The notes beneath the pieces were generated by a model, which had not been told where the DNA came from, did not search any database, and worked only from the letters and a program-made list of their open reading frames with translations. A DNA stretch of 64,000 nucleotides from Bacillus sp. 1NLA3E (GTDB lineage: Bacteria > Bacillota > Bacilli > Bacillales > Cytobacillaceae): assembly GCF_000242895.2 (NCBI RefSeq), contig NC_021171.1, positions 1,770,001-1,834,000 on the forward strand, in the 5' to 3' direction. Of the stretch, positions 17,366-26,384 are shown one piece after another; positions within the stretch are counted from its first letter, which is position 1, and every line of letters starts with the position of its first letter. The translations under genes were made by a program, and so were the position numbers.

Positions 17366-17926
17366 ATGATATTTGAAAAGTATGTTATAAATCCCAAAAC
17401 CGTATTGATAACAGCAGAGTTTGATCAAAAGGGACATTTGTTTTCAAGAGTAATCGAAGGTAAAAAAACATTCATTGTGACAATGCATCCAAAAGCCCTA
17501 GTCGATTATAGCCTACGTTATTATTGTTCAAGTCTAAAAGGTGCTTTAGAAGGGTCTCGATCGATTTTAGGTAACATCAGTATGCAGCCTATTATGATTA
17601 ATACTCAACTAGATATATGTTGGTTCCCGTGTTTTTCACCAGAACGAAATGATTGTGTGTGGTTTTCGCTGACACATATTGTCAATACTGAAAAGCTAAG
17701 CTTAAAGCAAACAATCGTAAACTTAAATTTTGGTCATAATATCATGCTTGATATGAAAAGGGAAAGATTTGAAAATAAGCGACAAAGAGCTTCACAGTTA
17801 AGGTATATTAGTTCACAAAGAACGAAACGGCCAGCAATATTTTACCTAGAGCCTAAAAAAGGGATACAACTAATAAAAGAACAAGGAAATACAAATTTTA
17901 TTGTTACATTTTATAAAAAGGAGTAA
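17366..17926 (+). CDS. comK: Competence transcription factor ComK
   Basis: A 186-residue ComK-family protein, close to the 192 residues of B. subtilis ComK. ATG 17366, behind AAGGAAAGGGG, gives MIFEKYVINPKTVLI. An in-frame ATG at 17258 would add 36 residues that do not resemble ComK and cross a terminator hairpin. Similarities to ComK run along the protein: VIEGKKTFIV, HPKALVDYSLRYYCSSLKGALEGS, the PIMINTQLDICWFPCFSP segment with VWFSLTHI, and a basic C-terminal half. ComK binds AT-boxes and activates late competence genes for DNA uptake. The upstream leader with a short frame and two hairpins is unusual and may control expression. Confidence 0.88.
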   Translation: MIFEKYVINPKTVLITAEFDQKGHLFSRVIEGKKTFIVTMHPKALVDYSLRYYCSSLKGALEGSRSILGNISMQPIMINTQLDICWFPCFSPERNDCVWFSLTHIVNTEKLSLKQTIVNLNFGHNIMLDMKRERFENKRQRASQLRYISSQRTKRPAIFYLEPKKGIQLIKEQGNTNFIVTFYKKE

Positions 17927-18006
17927 CTAGAAGGCAGTTATTTCAAATTCATTTTATGAAAATCCTGATAAATGAACAAAACACACTATAGGAGCTTGTA
18001 AAATTT

Positions 18007-18056
18007 GGGGAAGATTCAAGAGTATTTTTTTAACTTAGGCTCTTCCCCGTTTATTT
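18007..18056 (+). terminator. Probable terminator downstream of comK
   Basis: GGGGAAGA (18007-18014) and TCTTCCCC (18041-18048) form a stem followed by GTTTATTT. The loop is 26 nt and the T tract is interrupted. Confidence 0.6.
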
Positions 18057-18233
18057 CATTGCCAATATATAGTAGAATTGTTATATTAGTCAAAAAATTC
18101 TTATATTTCTAATTTCAACTTTATAATCAAAACACAAAACTAAACTTTGATAAATAAAATCTTGATACTAGAATCATAGAAAGCTCTTTTTTTGCTAATT
18201 TCGTTTTTTATTTATGATTGGGGTGGAAGATGG

Positions 18234-18902
18234 ATGGAGAAGGTGACATCATTAGAAGAGATTGCTAACCAGTATTTTCATGATGGTATGACCGTGATGA
18301 TTGGAGGCTTTCTAGGAACAGGAACTCCAGAATTACTGGTAAATAAAATAATTGAAAAAGGAGTAAAGGACTTAACCCTTATTGCAAGTGATACTGCAAT
18401 GCCAGAAAGCGGGGTAGGCCCACTTATTGTTAATAGGCTGATTAAAAAGGCAATTGTTACTCATATTGGTACTAATCCGGTTGCGAGTAAACAGTTAATG
18501 GACAAGGAGATCAGTATAGAATTTCTTCCGCAAGGCACTCTGCTTGAAAAAATCCGGGCAGGTGGTTCAGGTCTAGGTGGAGTACTTTCTCCAACAGGAA
18601 TCGGAACAGTAGTGGAAGAGGGGAAACAAAAAATAAAAGTTGGTGACAAGGAATACCTCCTGGAACTGCCGTTAAGAGCAGATGTTGCCTTAATCAAAGC
18701 ATACCGAGGGGATCGGTTCGGAAATTTAGTATATCGAAATACCGCAAGAAACTTTAATCCCGTAATGTCATTAGCTGCAGACATTGTCATTGCCGAGGTA
18801 GAAGAGTTGGTCGAAGTAGGCGAACTAGATCCTAATCAAGTTATAACACCTGGCATTCTCGTCAATAAGATCATTGTTCATGGAGGTCAAGGTAATGTCT
18901 GA
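18234..18902 (+). CDS. atoD: Acetate/acetoacetate CoA-transferase subunit alpha
   Basis: A 222-residue CoA-transferase family I alpha subunit. It closely follows E. coli Ato[21 protein letters not shown] (about residues 13-32), [32 protein letters not shown], and [12 protein letters not shown] near the C-terminus. I set the start at ATG 18234 behind GGGTGGAAG because homologues begin there. Together with subunit beta it moves CoA between acetyl-CoA or a short acyl-CoA and acetoacetate. There is no thiolase or dehydrogenase partner nearby, so the physiological substrate is open. Its stop overlaps the start of the beta gene. Confidence 0.92.
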   Translation: MEKVTSLEEIANQYFHDGMTVMIGGFLGTGTPELLVNKIIEKGVKDLTLIASDTAMPESGVGPLIVNRLIKKAIVTHIGTNPVASKQLMDKEISIEFLPQGTLLEKIRAGGSGLGGVLSPTGIGTVVEEGKQKIKVGDKEYLLELPLRADVALIKAYRGDRFGNLVYRNTARNFNPVMSLAADIVIAEVEELVEVGELDPNQVITPGILVNKIIVHGGQGNV

Positions 18903-19548
18903 ATTAACCAAAAGAGAGATAATCGCTAAGCGAGTTGCCAAGGAGCTTCATGATGGAGAGGTTGTTAATCTTGGGATTGGAATTCCTACTTTAGTCAGCC
19001 AGTATTTGCCTGAAAATATCAATGTTTTACTTCAATCTGAGAATGGATTTATTGGAATTTGCCCTTTAAACGGTATCAAAGTGCCAGATCTTGTAGACGC
19101 TAGTGCCAGACCAGTTGGGATCATTCCTGGTGGATCAGTTTTTGATAGCGTTATGTCACTTGCATTAATACGTGGTGGACACGTTGATGTAACGGTATTG
19201 GGTGGCTTACAAGTGGATCAAGAAGGGAACCTTGCAAATTGGATGGTTCCTGGTGGGAAGACTGCGGGGATGGGTGGAGCTATGGATTTAGTAACTGGAT
19301 CAAAAAAGGTGATCATAGCTATGGAGCATACCGCAAAGGATGGGTCTTCTAAGATTGTAAAAAGATGTACATTGCCCTTAACAGGGAGTCATGTCGTTTC
19401 AACAATCGTTACTGAGTTAGCTGTATTTAGTGTTACAGATCAGGGCCTTTTATTAGAGGAACTTCAAGATGGGGTTGATTTAAAAACTGTTTTGGTTAAT
19501 ACAGATGCAGAATTTATTGTTTCAAAATCACTCACGCACTGTGTATGA
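18895..19548 (+). CDS. atoA: Acetate/acetoacetate CoA-transferase subunit beta
   Basis: A 217-residue beta subunit, AtoA-like. It shows [20 protein letters not shown] near residue 24, [13 protein letters not shown] with the catalytic glutamate of the SENG motif (about residue 52), and [14 protein letters not shown] and [16 protein letters not shown] further on. ATG 18895 follows GGAGGTC and overlaps the alpha gene by 8 bp, so the two subunits are coupled. No terminator is obvious in the 165 bp before the next gene. Confidence 0.94.
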   Translation: MSELTKREIIAKRVAKELHDGEVVNLGIGIPTLVSQYLPENINVLLQSENGFIGICPLNGIKVPDLVDASARPVGIIPGGSVFDSVMSLALIRGGHVDVTVLGGLQVDQEGNLANWMVPGGKTAGMGGAMDLVTGSKKVIIAMEHTAKDGSSKIVKRCTLPLTGSHVVSTIVTELAVFSVTDQGLLLEELQDGVDLKTVLVNTDAEFIVSKSLTHCV

Positions 19549-19714
19549 AAATTTTGTTTGGTTAAATTAGGAAAAACGCCCCAAATTACGAAGATTAACA
19601 ACCTCAGTCTTGATATAATAAACTTAAAGAAAGTGCACCTTGAGAAGATAACATGTGGGAAGATCTAGAAAATTATTCTAGAAAATTTCATAACAGTGTG
19701 AGGTGGGGTTGAGA

Positions 19715-20368
19715 GTGAGTAATAGTAAGGCATTAAATTCGGGTTTTCTATTGTATCTAATTATTTTATTAGTTGCAGTCTATATCGCAATTATATACAT
19801 AATTATGGACCCAACATCATTACCGTACATGGAAGCAAAAATAAATATGGACGGACTTATATTTGATATTTGGAAATATTTTTTTTATGCACACATAACT
19901 TTTGGATTAGTTTCCCTTGCACTTGGGCCATTTTTGTTAATTAACCGCAACGAGAAGACAGAAAAATTGCATCGGAATTTTGGCATTTTTTATGCTGCTA
20001 CAATTTTTATTAATACTTTAATTGTCCCATACTTAGCCATTTTTGCCACAGGTGGGCTTCCAACTGGAATCGCTTTCCTTACTCTCGCTGTTGCGTGGTT
20101 TGCAACAACTTGGGTTGGAGTTTGGAGGATGATTCAAAAGGAATATCAATTGCACCAAGAATGGATGCTCAGGAGTTATGTCTTAACAATGGTTTTCGTA
20201 ACATTTCGGATATTGGTAACCATCATTTCGATGTCATTTCAGGTTTCAAATGATGTAGCATTTCCAGTAAGTATTTCGCTGGCAATCGTAGTGAATCTAG
20301 TGATAGTAGAAATCTTAATTCGCAAAAGCCGCAGGAAATTAAATAATGTAAAAAATGTCATATCTTAA
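19715..20368 (+). CDS. DUF2306-family integral membrane protein
   Basis: A 217-residue protein with about six hydrophobic segments. The HRNFGIFYAATIF segment (about residue 87) and the HQEWMLRSYVLTMVFVTFRI segment (about residues 151-170) are typical of DUF2306 membrane proteins. These histidines could bind a metal or heme, but no function is established. I chose GTG 19715 behind GAGGTGGGG; GTG 19703 is possible but overlaps the ribosome binding site. It is followed by a strong terminator. Confidence 0.82.
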   Translation: MSNSKALNSGFLLYLIILLVAVYIAIIYIIMDPTSLPYMEAKINMDGLIFDIWKYFFYAHITFGLVSLALGPFLLINRNEKTEKLHRNFGIFYAATIFINTLIVPYLAIFATGGLPTGIAFLTLAVAWFATTWVGVWRMIQKEYQLHQEWMLRSYVLTMVFVTFRILVTIISMSFQVSNDVAFPVSISLAIVVNLVIVEILIRKSRRKLNNVKNVIS

Positions 20369-20388
20369 AAAACAGTCTGGTAACACAA

Positions 20389-20420
20389 GAAAAAACCCGG
20401 TCGATGGACCGGGTTTTTTA
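20389..20420 (+). terminator. Rho-independent terminator
   Basis: AAAAAACCCGGTC/GGACCGGGTTTTTT has a tiny loop, perfect pairing and a T-run. It ends the DUF2306 gene. Confidence 0.95.
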
Positions 20421-20851
20421 TGTTACGGGGGTGTGCTTTAGCCTGTCTTTATATTAATTGATAAATATTAATAAATTATTAACAAATGATTAACGTTTGA
20501 TAAATTATTTTTTTAGAAAAATAATAATTTCATATCTCTTAAAATATGATTATATATAGATTCTTTTTTGTATATGTAGTTTCATATTTAATTCCTACAG
20601 TAACAAATTTACAAGAGTTTCAACCGATTTCCAGATAATGTTTTCTCTTATAAAGATTCAGGCTGATTTTTGTGAGAGGAGACAAGATGTTTTCAATCTT
20701 TTGTCAGCTTATTCAGTTTTTTTTATAAAACTCAGTTGACTTATATGATAAATATGGTTAATATAAAAACAATCTTTCTTTTAATACCAAGTTAATAGGT
20801 AGGTTAAGTGATATATTGCTAAATTAATAATATTTGCCGATCAGAAAAACT
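20421..20851. other. 431 bp AT-rich gap with a weak 13-residue frame
   Basis: Mostly A/T with no standard gene. GAGAGGAGACAAG at 20673-20686 precedes an ATG (20687) with a 13-codon frame (MFSIFCQLIQFFL) ending at 20728. I list it only as a possibility. The gap ends in an orphan terminator, suggesting some transcript originates here. Confidence 0.35.
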
Positions 20852-20898
20852 GAAGGCTGTTATCTTTATGAAAAAAGATAGCAGTCTTCATTTTTTTT
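20852..20898 (+). terminator. Orphan terminator, no gene upstream
   Basis: GAAGGCTGTTATCTTT (20852-20867) pairs with AAAGATAGCAGTCTTC (20874-20889) and is followed by A and eight T. The previous gene already has its own terminator 430 bp upstream, so this one may end a small RNA or a short peptide transcript. Confidence 0.8.
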
Positions 20899-20906
20899 AT
20901 AAAAAA

Positions 20907-21090
20907 GGCTGTGTTAAAGCTGAATGTTGATTTTTTGCACAAAGTTGATTGGAGTGGAAGGCGCGAAGACTCCTGCGGGAGCAGTGGGACAAGTGAGACC
21001 CCGCAGGAGCGTTAGCGACGAGGAGGTTCACCGCCCGCCCCGCAGAAAGCGAAGCGCCTGAAGCGGAAATCAACATTCTTTAACAGAGCC
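20907..21090 (-). repeat. MITE-like repeat, copy 3
   Basis: A 184 bp copy in reverse orientation relative to copies 1, 2, 4 and 7 (reads GGCTGTGTTAAA...TTTAACAGAGCC on the plus strand). Flanks ATAAAAAA and ATAATTAA agree at 6 of 8 positions, a decayed target duplication at best. It ends 21 bp before the sbp start codon, so its right end lies next to that gene's ribosome binding site. Confidence 0.92.
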
Positions 21091-21111
21091 ATAATTAAAG
21101 GGGAGAAAAAA

Positions 21112-22212
21112 ATGAAAAATGGAAAAAATTTTTTATGGAAGCTGATTTTAATCTTAGCCGTGGCAATAGTGGCACTTGCTGGTTGCAGCTCATCACAAGA
21201 AACTAGCAAAAAAGTAGAGCCAAAATCTAGTGAAAAAGCAGAAAAAAAGGCGAGCGAAAAGCCAACCAAGAAAGATCCAGTTGAGATTTTAAATGTTTCT
21301 TATGATCCAACAAGGGAGTTGTACCAAGAATTCAACGCGGAATTTGCGAAGAATTGGGAAGAAAAAACAGGTCAGCCAGTAACGATCCAACAATCTCATG
21401 GAGGTTCTGGGAAACAGGCTAGAGCAGTAATTGATGGTTTAGAAGCTGATGTGGTCACATTAGCGTTAGCCAATGACATTGATGAAATAGCTGGTTTTAA
21501 TGGCTTGATATCTAAGGATTGGCAAAAACGTTTGGATAATGATTCTACACCTTATACATCCACCATTGTGTTTTTAGTGAGAAAAGGAAATCCAAAAAAC
21601 ATTAAAGATTGGAATGACTTAGCCAAAGAAGGAGTATCTGTCATCACGCCAAATCCAAAAACATCCGGTGGTGCAAGATGGAATTACCTAGCAGCATGGG
21701 CTTATGCAGATAAAAAATACAACGGTGATGAGAAGAAAGTGAAGGACTTCGTCAGTAAAATATACAAAAATGTTGAAGTACTAGATTCTGGAGCACGCGG
21801 TTCAACAACCACCTTCGTTGAAAGAGGGATTGGGGATGTACTGATTGCTTGGGAAAATGAAGCCTATTTAACTCAAAACGAATTAGGCAAGGACAAATTC
21901 GAGATTGTGAATCCTTCGTTAAGTATTTTAGCTGAACCACCGGTTGCAGTAGTCGATAAAGTAGTAGATAAAAAAGGAACTCGTAAAGTGGCTGAAGCCT
22001 ATTTAAAATATCTTTATACCGACAAAGGCCAAGAAATTGCAGCAAAAAACTACTATCGTCCACGGAACAAGGAAGTTCTAAAAAAATATCAAGACCAGTT
22101 TCCTAAAATCAACCTAGTCAATATTAAAGATTCATTTGGCGGCTGGAAAAAAGCACAGGAGAAACATTTCCAAGATGGTGGAACGTTTGATCAGATTTAC
22201 CAACCCCAATAG
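21112..22212 (+). CDS. sbp: Sulfate ABC transporter substrate-binding lipoprotein
   Basis: A 366-residue extracytoplasmic binding protein. The lipoprotein signal ends ALAGC (about residue 25) and is followed by a Lys/Ser/Glu-rich linker. The family features of sulfate/thiosulfate-binding proteins are clear: [42 protein letters not shown] (split; anion-binding loop), [16 protein letters not shown] and YYRPRN near the end. It delivers sulfate to the CysT/CysW/CysA complex encoded next. AAAGGGGAG precedes ATG 21112. A MITE copy lies directly upstream and may separate it from its original promoter. Confidence 0.95.
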   Translation: MKNGKNFLWKLILILAVAIVALAGCSSSQETSKKVEPKSSEKAEKKASEKPTKKDPVEILNVSYDPTRELYQEFNAEFAKNWEEKTGQPVTIQQSHGGSGKQARAVIDGLEADVVTLALANDIDEIAGFNGLISKDWQKRLDNDSTPYTSTIVFLVRKGNPKNIKDWNDLAKEGVSVITPNPKTSGGARWNYLAAWAYADKKYNGDEKKVKDFVSKIYKNVEVLDSGARGSTTTFVERGIGDVLIAWENEAYLTQNELGKDKFEIVNPSLSILAEPPVAVVDKVVDKKGTRKVAEAYLKYLYTDKGQEIAAKNYYRPRNKEVLKKYQDQFPKINLVNIKDSFGGWKKAQEKHFQDGGTFDQIYQPQ

Positions 22213-22257
22213 AAAATGGTGATTCGAGGCTGAGTAAATTCATTAGGGCAGGACCTG

Positions 22258-22289
22258 CTATATAAGACATGATCGTCAGTCTTATATAG
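22258..22289 (+). promoter_or_regulatory. Stem-loop between sbp and cysT
   Basis: CTATATAAGAC (22258-22268) and GTCTTATATAG (22279-22289) form a perfect 11 bp stem with a 10 nt loop and no T-run. It sits in the 132 bp between the binding-protein gene and the permease genes. It could stabilise the upstream message so that more binding protein than permease is made (inference). Confidence 0.55.
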
Positions 22290-22344
22290 TGGGAATCATG
22301 TCCTTAATGATCAGCTTACGAACAAGCCTTTAGAGGTGAAAAGA

Positions 22345-23178
22345 ATGAAAAAACAATCCAAACTGAAGTCGTATAGTATTTTACCGGGATTTGGACTATC
22401 ACTCGGATTTACGATGCTCTATAGTAGCATTCTAGTTATTCTGCCATTATCGATGATCTTTTTTAATACATTTACGTTACCATGGTCGAAAATATGGAGC
22501 ACCATTTCTGATCCGAGAGTAGTAGCTTCATATAAATTAAGCTTTGGAGCGTCATTAGCCGCAGCCCTCATTAACGTTGTATTTGGAGTGTTAATCGCCT
22601 GGGTGCTTGTTCGTTATTCTTTTCCTGGAAAAAAAATCGTCGACGGCTTAGTCGATTTGCCGTTTGCGTTGCCTACTGCTGTTGCAGGGATCGCCTTAAC
22701 CACACTTTATACGCCTAACGGTTGGATCGGTCAGTTTTTAGGTTTTAAGGTTGCTTATACTTCTTTAGGTGTTGCGGTTGCGCTCACTTTTATTGGGTTA
22801 CCGTTTGTGGTTCGAATGGTTCAACCTGTTTTGCAGAACCTGGAGAAAGAAGTGGAAGAGGCATCATCTAGTTTGGGCGCCAACCGGTTTCAAACCTTTA
22901 CAAAGTTAATTGTTCCGGAGTTATTGCCGGCTGCCTTAACTGGATTTGCCCTGGCATTTGCACGGGCGATAGGAGAATACGGTTCCGTCGTGTTTATTTC
23001 AGGAAATATGCCGATGAAAACAGAAATTACACCATTGTTAATAATGACAAAACTGGAGCAATATGATTATGCAGGAGCAACAGCTATCGCAGCTGTGATG
23101 CTAATTTTTTCATTTGTCCTATTATTAACAATCAATTTATTTCAATGGTGGATTAATAAGCGTTATGCAAACTATTAA
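22345..23178 (+). CDS. cysT: Sulfate ABC transporter permease CysT
   Basis: A 277-residue inner-membrane permease with about six helices. The EAA loop reads EEASSSLGANRFQTFTKLIVPEL (about residues 171-193, split) and a C-terminal GEYGSVVFISGNMP segment is characteristic of CysT/CysU. I chose ATG 22345, spaced from GAGGTGAA, instead of GTG 22336, which overlaps that site. It pairs with CysW to form the membrane channel. It is co-transcribed with cysW (13 bp gap). Confidence 0.95.
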   Translation: MKKQSKLKSYSILPGFGLSLGFTMLYSSILVILPLSMIFFNTFTLPWSKIWSTISDPRVVASYKLSFGASLAAALINVVFGVLIAWVLVRYSFPGKKIVDGLVDLPFALPTAVAGIALTTLYTPNGWIGQFLGFKVAYTSLGVAVALTFIGLPFVVRMVQPVLQNLEKEVEEASSSLGANRFQTFTKLIVPELLPAALTGFALAFARAIGEYGSVVFISGNMPMKTEITPLLIMTKLEQYDYAGATAIAAVMLIFSFVLLLTINLFQWWINKRYANY

Positions 23179-23191
23179 GGAGGTGTAGGGA

Positions 23192-24064
23192 ATGGCCGGA
23201 CATATTCCCCTTCAACATTCGACTGCACCAAAGCTCAGCTCTAAGGTGACAACCGAACCAAGGATCGTTCGCTGGTTCTTGATTACGATAGCAATTGGTT
23301 TTCTAGGAATATTTTTGTTTTTACCATTGATTGCAATTTTTGTGAAAGCATTTGAAAAGGGATTTGAAGTATATATAGCTTCTATCACTCAGCCTGATGC
23401 CTTATCTGCCATCCGTTTAACCTTGTTGGTGGTTCTTATTGCTGTACCAGTTAATACGATTTTTGGAATTGCAGCAGCCTGGGCAATTACAAAGTTTCAA
23501 TTTAAAGGTAAAAGCATGTTAATAACTATAATTGATCTTCCTTTTGCCGTTTCACCAGTTATTGCTGGTCTGGTCTTTATTTTATTATTCAGTTCTCATG
23601 GATTATTTGGCTCATGGCTTTTTGATCATAATATTAAAATTGTGTTTGCCTTGCCAGGAATTGTGCTAGCAACCATTTTTGTGACTTTACCATTTGTGGC
23701 CAGGGAGCTTATTCCGCTCATGCAAACATTAGGGTCTGCAGAAGAGGAAGCATCTATTACATTAGGTGCCAGTGGTTGGAAAACATTTTTCCATGTCACC
23801 CTACCCAATATGAAATGGGGTTTGTTATATGGAATGATTCTCTGTAACGCCCGTGCAGTTGGGGAGTTTGGGGCAGTATCTGTCGTTTCAGGACATATTC
23901 GTGGGATGACCAATACAATGCCGTTACACATTGAAATTTTATATAACGAATATCAATTTTCAGCAGCTTTTGCTGTTGCTTCGTTAATGTCAATTTTGGC
24001 GATTATTACGCTAGTGATTAAAAGTTATATTGAGTGGAAGGCGAAGCTACAATTGAAGGGGTAA
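23192..24064 (+). CDS. cysW: Sulfate ABC transporter permease CysW
   Basis: A 290-residue permease paralogous to CysT. The EAA loop [23 protein letters not shown] lies at about residues 184-206 (split) and CysW-specific [28 protein letters not shown] follows. AAGGAGGTG precedes ATG 23192. It is the second half of the sulfate channel, followed closely by the ATPase gene. Confidence 0.95.
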   Translation: MAGHIPLQHSTAPKLSSKVTTEPRIVRWFLITIAIGFLGIFLFLPLIAIFVKAFEKGFEVYIASITQPDALSAIRLTLLVVLIAVPVNTIFGIAAAWAITKFQFKGKSMLITIIDLPFAVSPVIAGLVFILLFSSHGLFGSWLFDHNIKIVFALPGIVLATIFVTLPFVARELIPLMQTLGSAEEEASITLGASGWKTFFHVTLPNMKWGLLYGMILCNARAVGEFGAVSVVSGHIRGMTNTMPLHIEILYNEYQFSAAFAVASLMSILAIITLVIKSYIEWKAKLQLKG

Positions 24065-24091
24065 TTTTTATGGGAAGTAGGGGTATTGCCA

Positions 24092-25165
24092 ATGAGCATA
24101 CAAATCAAACATATTTCAAAATCCTTTGGGTCATATAAAGCATTAGATGAAATCAATTTAAAAATTGAAACAGGTGAGTTAGTCGCCCTTTTAGGTCCGT
24201 CAGGTTCAGGGAAAACATCATTACTACGGATTATTGCTGGATTAGAGATGGCAGATCAAGGGAGTATCTTTTTTGACAATGAAGATATTACCACAATTAA
24301 TACAAAAGAAAGAAATGTGGGGTTTGTTTTTCAGCATTATGCCTTATTTAGGCACATGAATGTATTTGAAAATATCGCCTACGGTTTGAAGGTTCGCCCT
24401 AGGAAGGAACGGCCAACAAAAAATGAAATAAAGGAAAAGGTGGAAGAGCTTCTTCAGTTGGTTAAATTGGAAGCCTTTGCTGATCGTTTTCCATCCCAGC
24501 TTTCCGGGGGTCAACGACAACGGGTCGCCCTTGCCAGAGCATTGGCGGTAAAACCCAAAGTGCTATTATTAGACGAGCCATTTGGGGCATTAGATGCCAA
24601 GGTAAGAAAAGATCTCCGCAGATGGTTACGGAAACTTCATGATGATTATCAAATCACGAGTATTTTTGTCACCCATGATCAAGAGGAAGCATTAGATGTT
24701 GCTGACAGGATTGTTGTCATGAATGAAGGAAAGATTGAACAAGTTGGAACCCCTGAAGAAGTGTATGATCATCCAAACAATCCGTTTGTTTACGATTTTC
24801 TTGGGAACGTGAACATCTTTCCAGGGCGTTTGCATCAAGGGACATTAAGTGATGGTTACTTTGAAATTGATACCCCGGAGTTCTCAGAAACTGTGAACAC
24901 ACACGCACTTGGGTTTGTTAGACCTCACGATATTCATATTGAGCGTGAAGATTCCTCAAAAGAAGCAGTCGAAGCCACGATTGTCCATCTTCATGTAGTC
25001 GGGCCTGTTGTTCGGATTGAGCTTAAAAGAACGGATGCAGATGAGTTCCTCGAAGCGGAAATTTCGAAGGATCGTTATCGAACGTTAAACTTAAAAACAA
25101 AGGATAAAGTATATATTAAACCGAAACAATTAAAGGTCTTTATCCCCCAAGATTACTCCATTTAA
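24092..25165 (+). CDS. cysA: Sulfate/thiosulfate ABC transporter ATP-binding protein CysA
   Basis: A 357-residue ABC ATPase. Walker A is [12 protein letters not shown] (about residues 35-46), the Q-loop is [12 protein letters not shown], the signature is [16 protein letters not shown] (about residues 133-148), Walker B is [13 protein letters not shown] and the H-loop is [10 protein letters not shown]-terminal TOBE-like regulatory domain follows (about residues 235-350). ATG 24092 is preferred over TTG 24086 because of its spacing from AGGGG. It is the last gene of the sulfate operon, and its stop codon lies inside the terminator stem. Confidence 0.95.
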   Translation: MSIQIKHISKSFGSYKALDEINLKIETGELVALLGPSGSGKTSLLRIIAGLEMADQGSIFFDNEDITTINTKERNVGFVFQHYALFRHMNVFENIAYGLKVRPRKERPTKNEIKEKVEELLQLVKLEAFADRFPSQLSGGQRQRVALARALAVKPKVLLLDEPFGALDAKVRKDLRRWLRKLHDDYQITSIFVTHDQEEALDVADRIVVMNEGKIEQVGTPEEVYDHPNNPFVYDFLGNVNIFPGRLHQGTLSDGYFEIDTPEFSETVNTHALGFVRPHDIHIEREDSSKEAVEATIVHLHVVGPVVRIELKRTDADEFLEAEISKDRYRTLNLKTKDKVYIKPKQLKVFIPQDYSI

Positions 25166-25186
25166 ATGATGGAGTAATCTTATTTT
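25151..25186 (+). terminator. Terminator overlapping the cysA stop codon
   Basis: GATTACTCCATTTAAATGATGGAGTAATC is a nearly perfect stem followed by TTATTTTA. The cysA TAA (25163-25165) lies in the loop. Confidence 0.85.
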
Positions 25187-25230
25187 ATAGGATACTTTAG
25201 ATTTCACCATTGTGGATAATTTTTTCTAAG

Positions 25231-26367
25231 TTAGACTCGCCCAGCTTCATTTGCACCCAGTTTATTTTTAGTCAAGCTCTTCCGAATCAATGTAATTACA
25301 AACAATAATCCAGGGACCCCCGTTTGTAAAGGTAAATGTAAATAAAGAGGAACCCATTTTAGTCCGACTTCAATATGTTCGGTAAAACTGCTTGCCATTT
25401 TAATTGAGTAAACTAAAATAAATATGCTCAATAACAATATACAAAAAATTCTATGTTTATTTTTAGATATATGGAAAATGTCTACTATTCCAGCAAGACC
25501 AGCATAGAAAAAAACCATAATTTTAATAAACACACCAAAAATTAAGGTTGCGACCACTATCACATCTACCCTTTGTATGAAATTTGCTATATTTACTTTT
25601 GTAATCGTCTCCAGTAAGGGAAATTGGGATTCGGAAACACCTAGTACGCCTAATATAGATATCTCGATAGCGATGGTCAGACTTAAGATCATTCCAGTGG
25701 AGAAAATGGCATAAATTCCCGCTTTTTTTCCAAGGTGCGGCTTATTCAAATAGGGAAGGAACATGGTAAAGACAATCATTTCACCAAATGGAAATGTATA
25801 CGTTTGTTTGTATACAGTTGATAAGATCGGCTTCCAGCCATTTTCTAAAATTGGAGATAAATTTTCTAATTTTACCAACCCTGAAATTAGAGTAAAAAAA
25901 TACGTTAGGAAACCTAGGGTCACCATTAAAATAAAGACCATTTCAGCCGTTTTTCCGATAACTTCAATCCCACTATAAACTCCATAGGCAACTAAGGCTA
26001 TCATGAGACCATTGACAACATATAGAGGTGTTAGGTCTAAAGTTGAGGTGATTAACAAGTCTCCAAAATCACGTAACACCCTTGATGAAATATAGAGGAA
26101 ATATAATATATAGATATATGATAGGGGGAGCCCAATTGCTTTACCAAGGATTTTAGGTAAGTAACTTGTTAAGGAGAGACCTTGGAATTGATAAAACAGG
26201 TACACATATATTAGGAACAAAGGTATTCCGTTCAACATACCAATTAGAACGGCTAACCATGCGTCCTGTTTAGCTTGCATCCCGATCCCAACCACAATCG
26301 CGCTCCCTAATTCAAACAAAAACATTAAACAAAACAATTGTTTGGCACTAATTTTTTCAGTACCGAT
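25231..26367 (-). CDS. GerA-family spore germination permease (B subunit), second copy in operon
   Basis: A membrane protein of about 378 residues with roughly ten transmembrane segments. It is of the GerAB/GerKB (APC-like) family; the LFELGSAIVVGIGMQAKQDAW segment near the N-terminus is typical. The B subunit binds or transports the germinant in the spore inner membrane. The first canonical start (TTG 26337) has no ribosome binding site and would cut off conserved residues TEKISAKQL encoded just upstream. An AGGAAG site (26386-26381) fits ATT 26373 or ATC 26367, so a rare start codon is likely. It overlaps no gene and follows another B-type gene by about 12-20 bp. Confidence 0.85.
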   Translation of the reverse strand: MGTEKISAKQLFCLMFLFELGSAIVVGIGMQAKQDAWLAVLIGMLNGIPLFLIYVYLFYQFQGLSLTSYLPKILGKAIGLPLSYIYILYFLYISSRVLRDFGDLLITSTLDLTPLYVVNGLMIALVAYGVYSGIEVIGKTAEMVFILMVTLGFLTYFFTLISGLVKLENLSPILENGWKPILSTVYKQTYTFPFGEMIVFTMFLPYLNKPHLGKKAGIYAIFSTGMILSLTIAIEISILGVLGVSESQFPLLETITKVNIANFIQRVDVIVVATLIFGVFIKIMVFFYAGLAGIVDIFHISKNKHRIFCILLLSIFILVYSIKMASSFTEHIEVGLKWVPLYLHLPLQTGVPGLLFVITLIRKSLTKNKLGANEAGRV

Positions 26368-26384
26368 GGAAATCGACCTACTTC

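Noticed and set aside
20907-21111. SAM (S-box) riboswitch before the sulfate operon
   Set aside because: Searched for because sulfur genes in bacilli often carry it. The S-box core motifs are absent; the GC-rich sequence there is the MITE.
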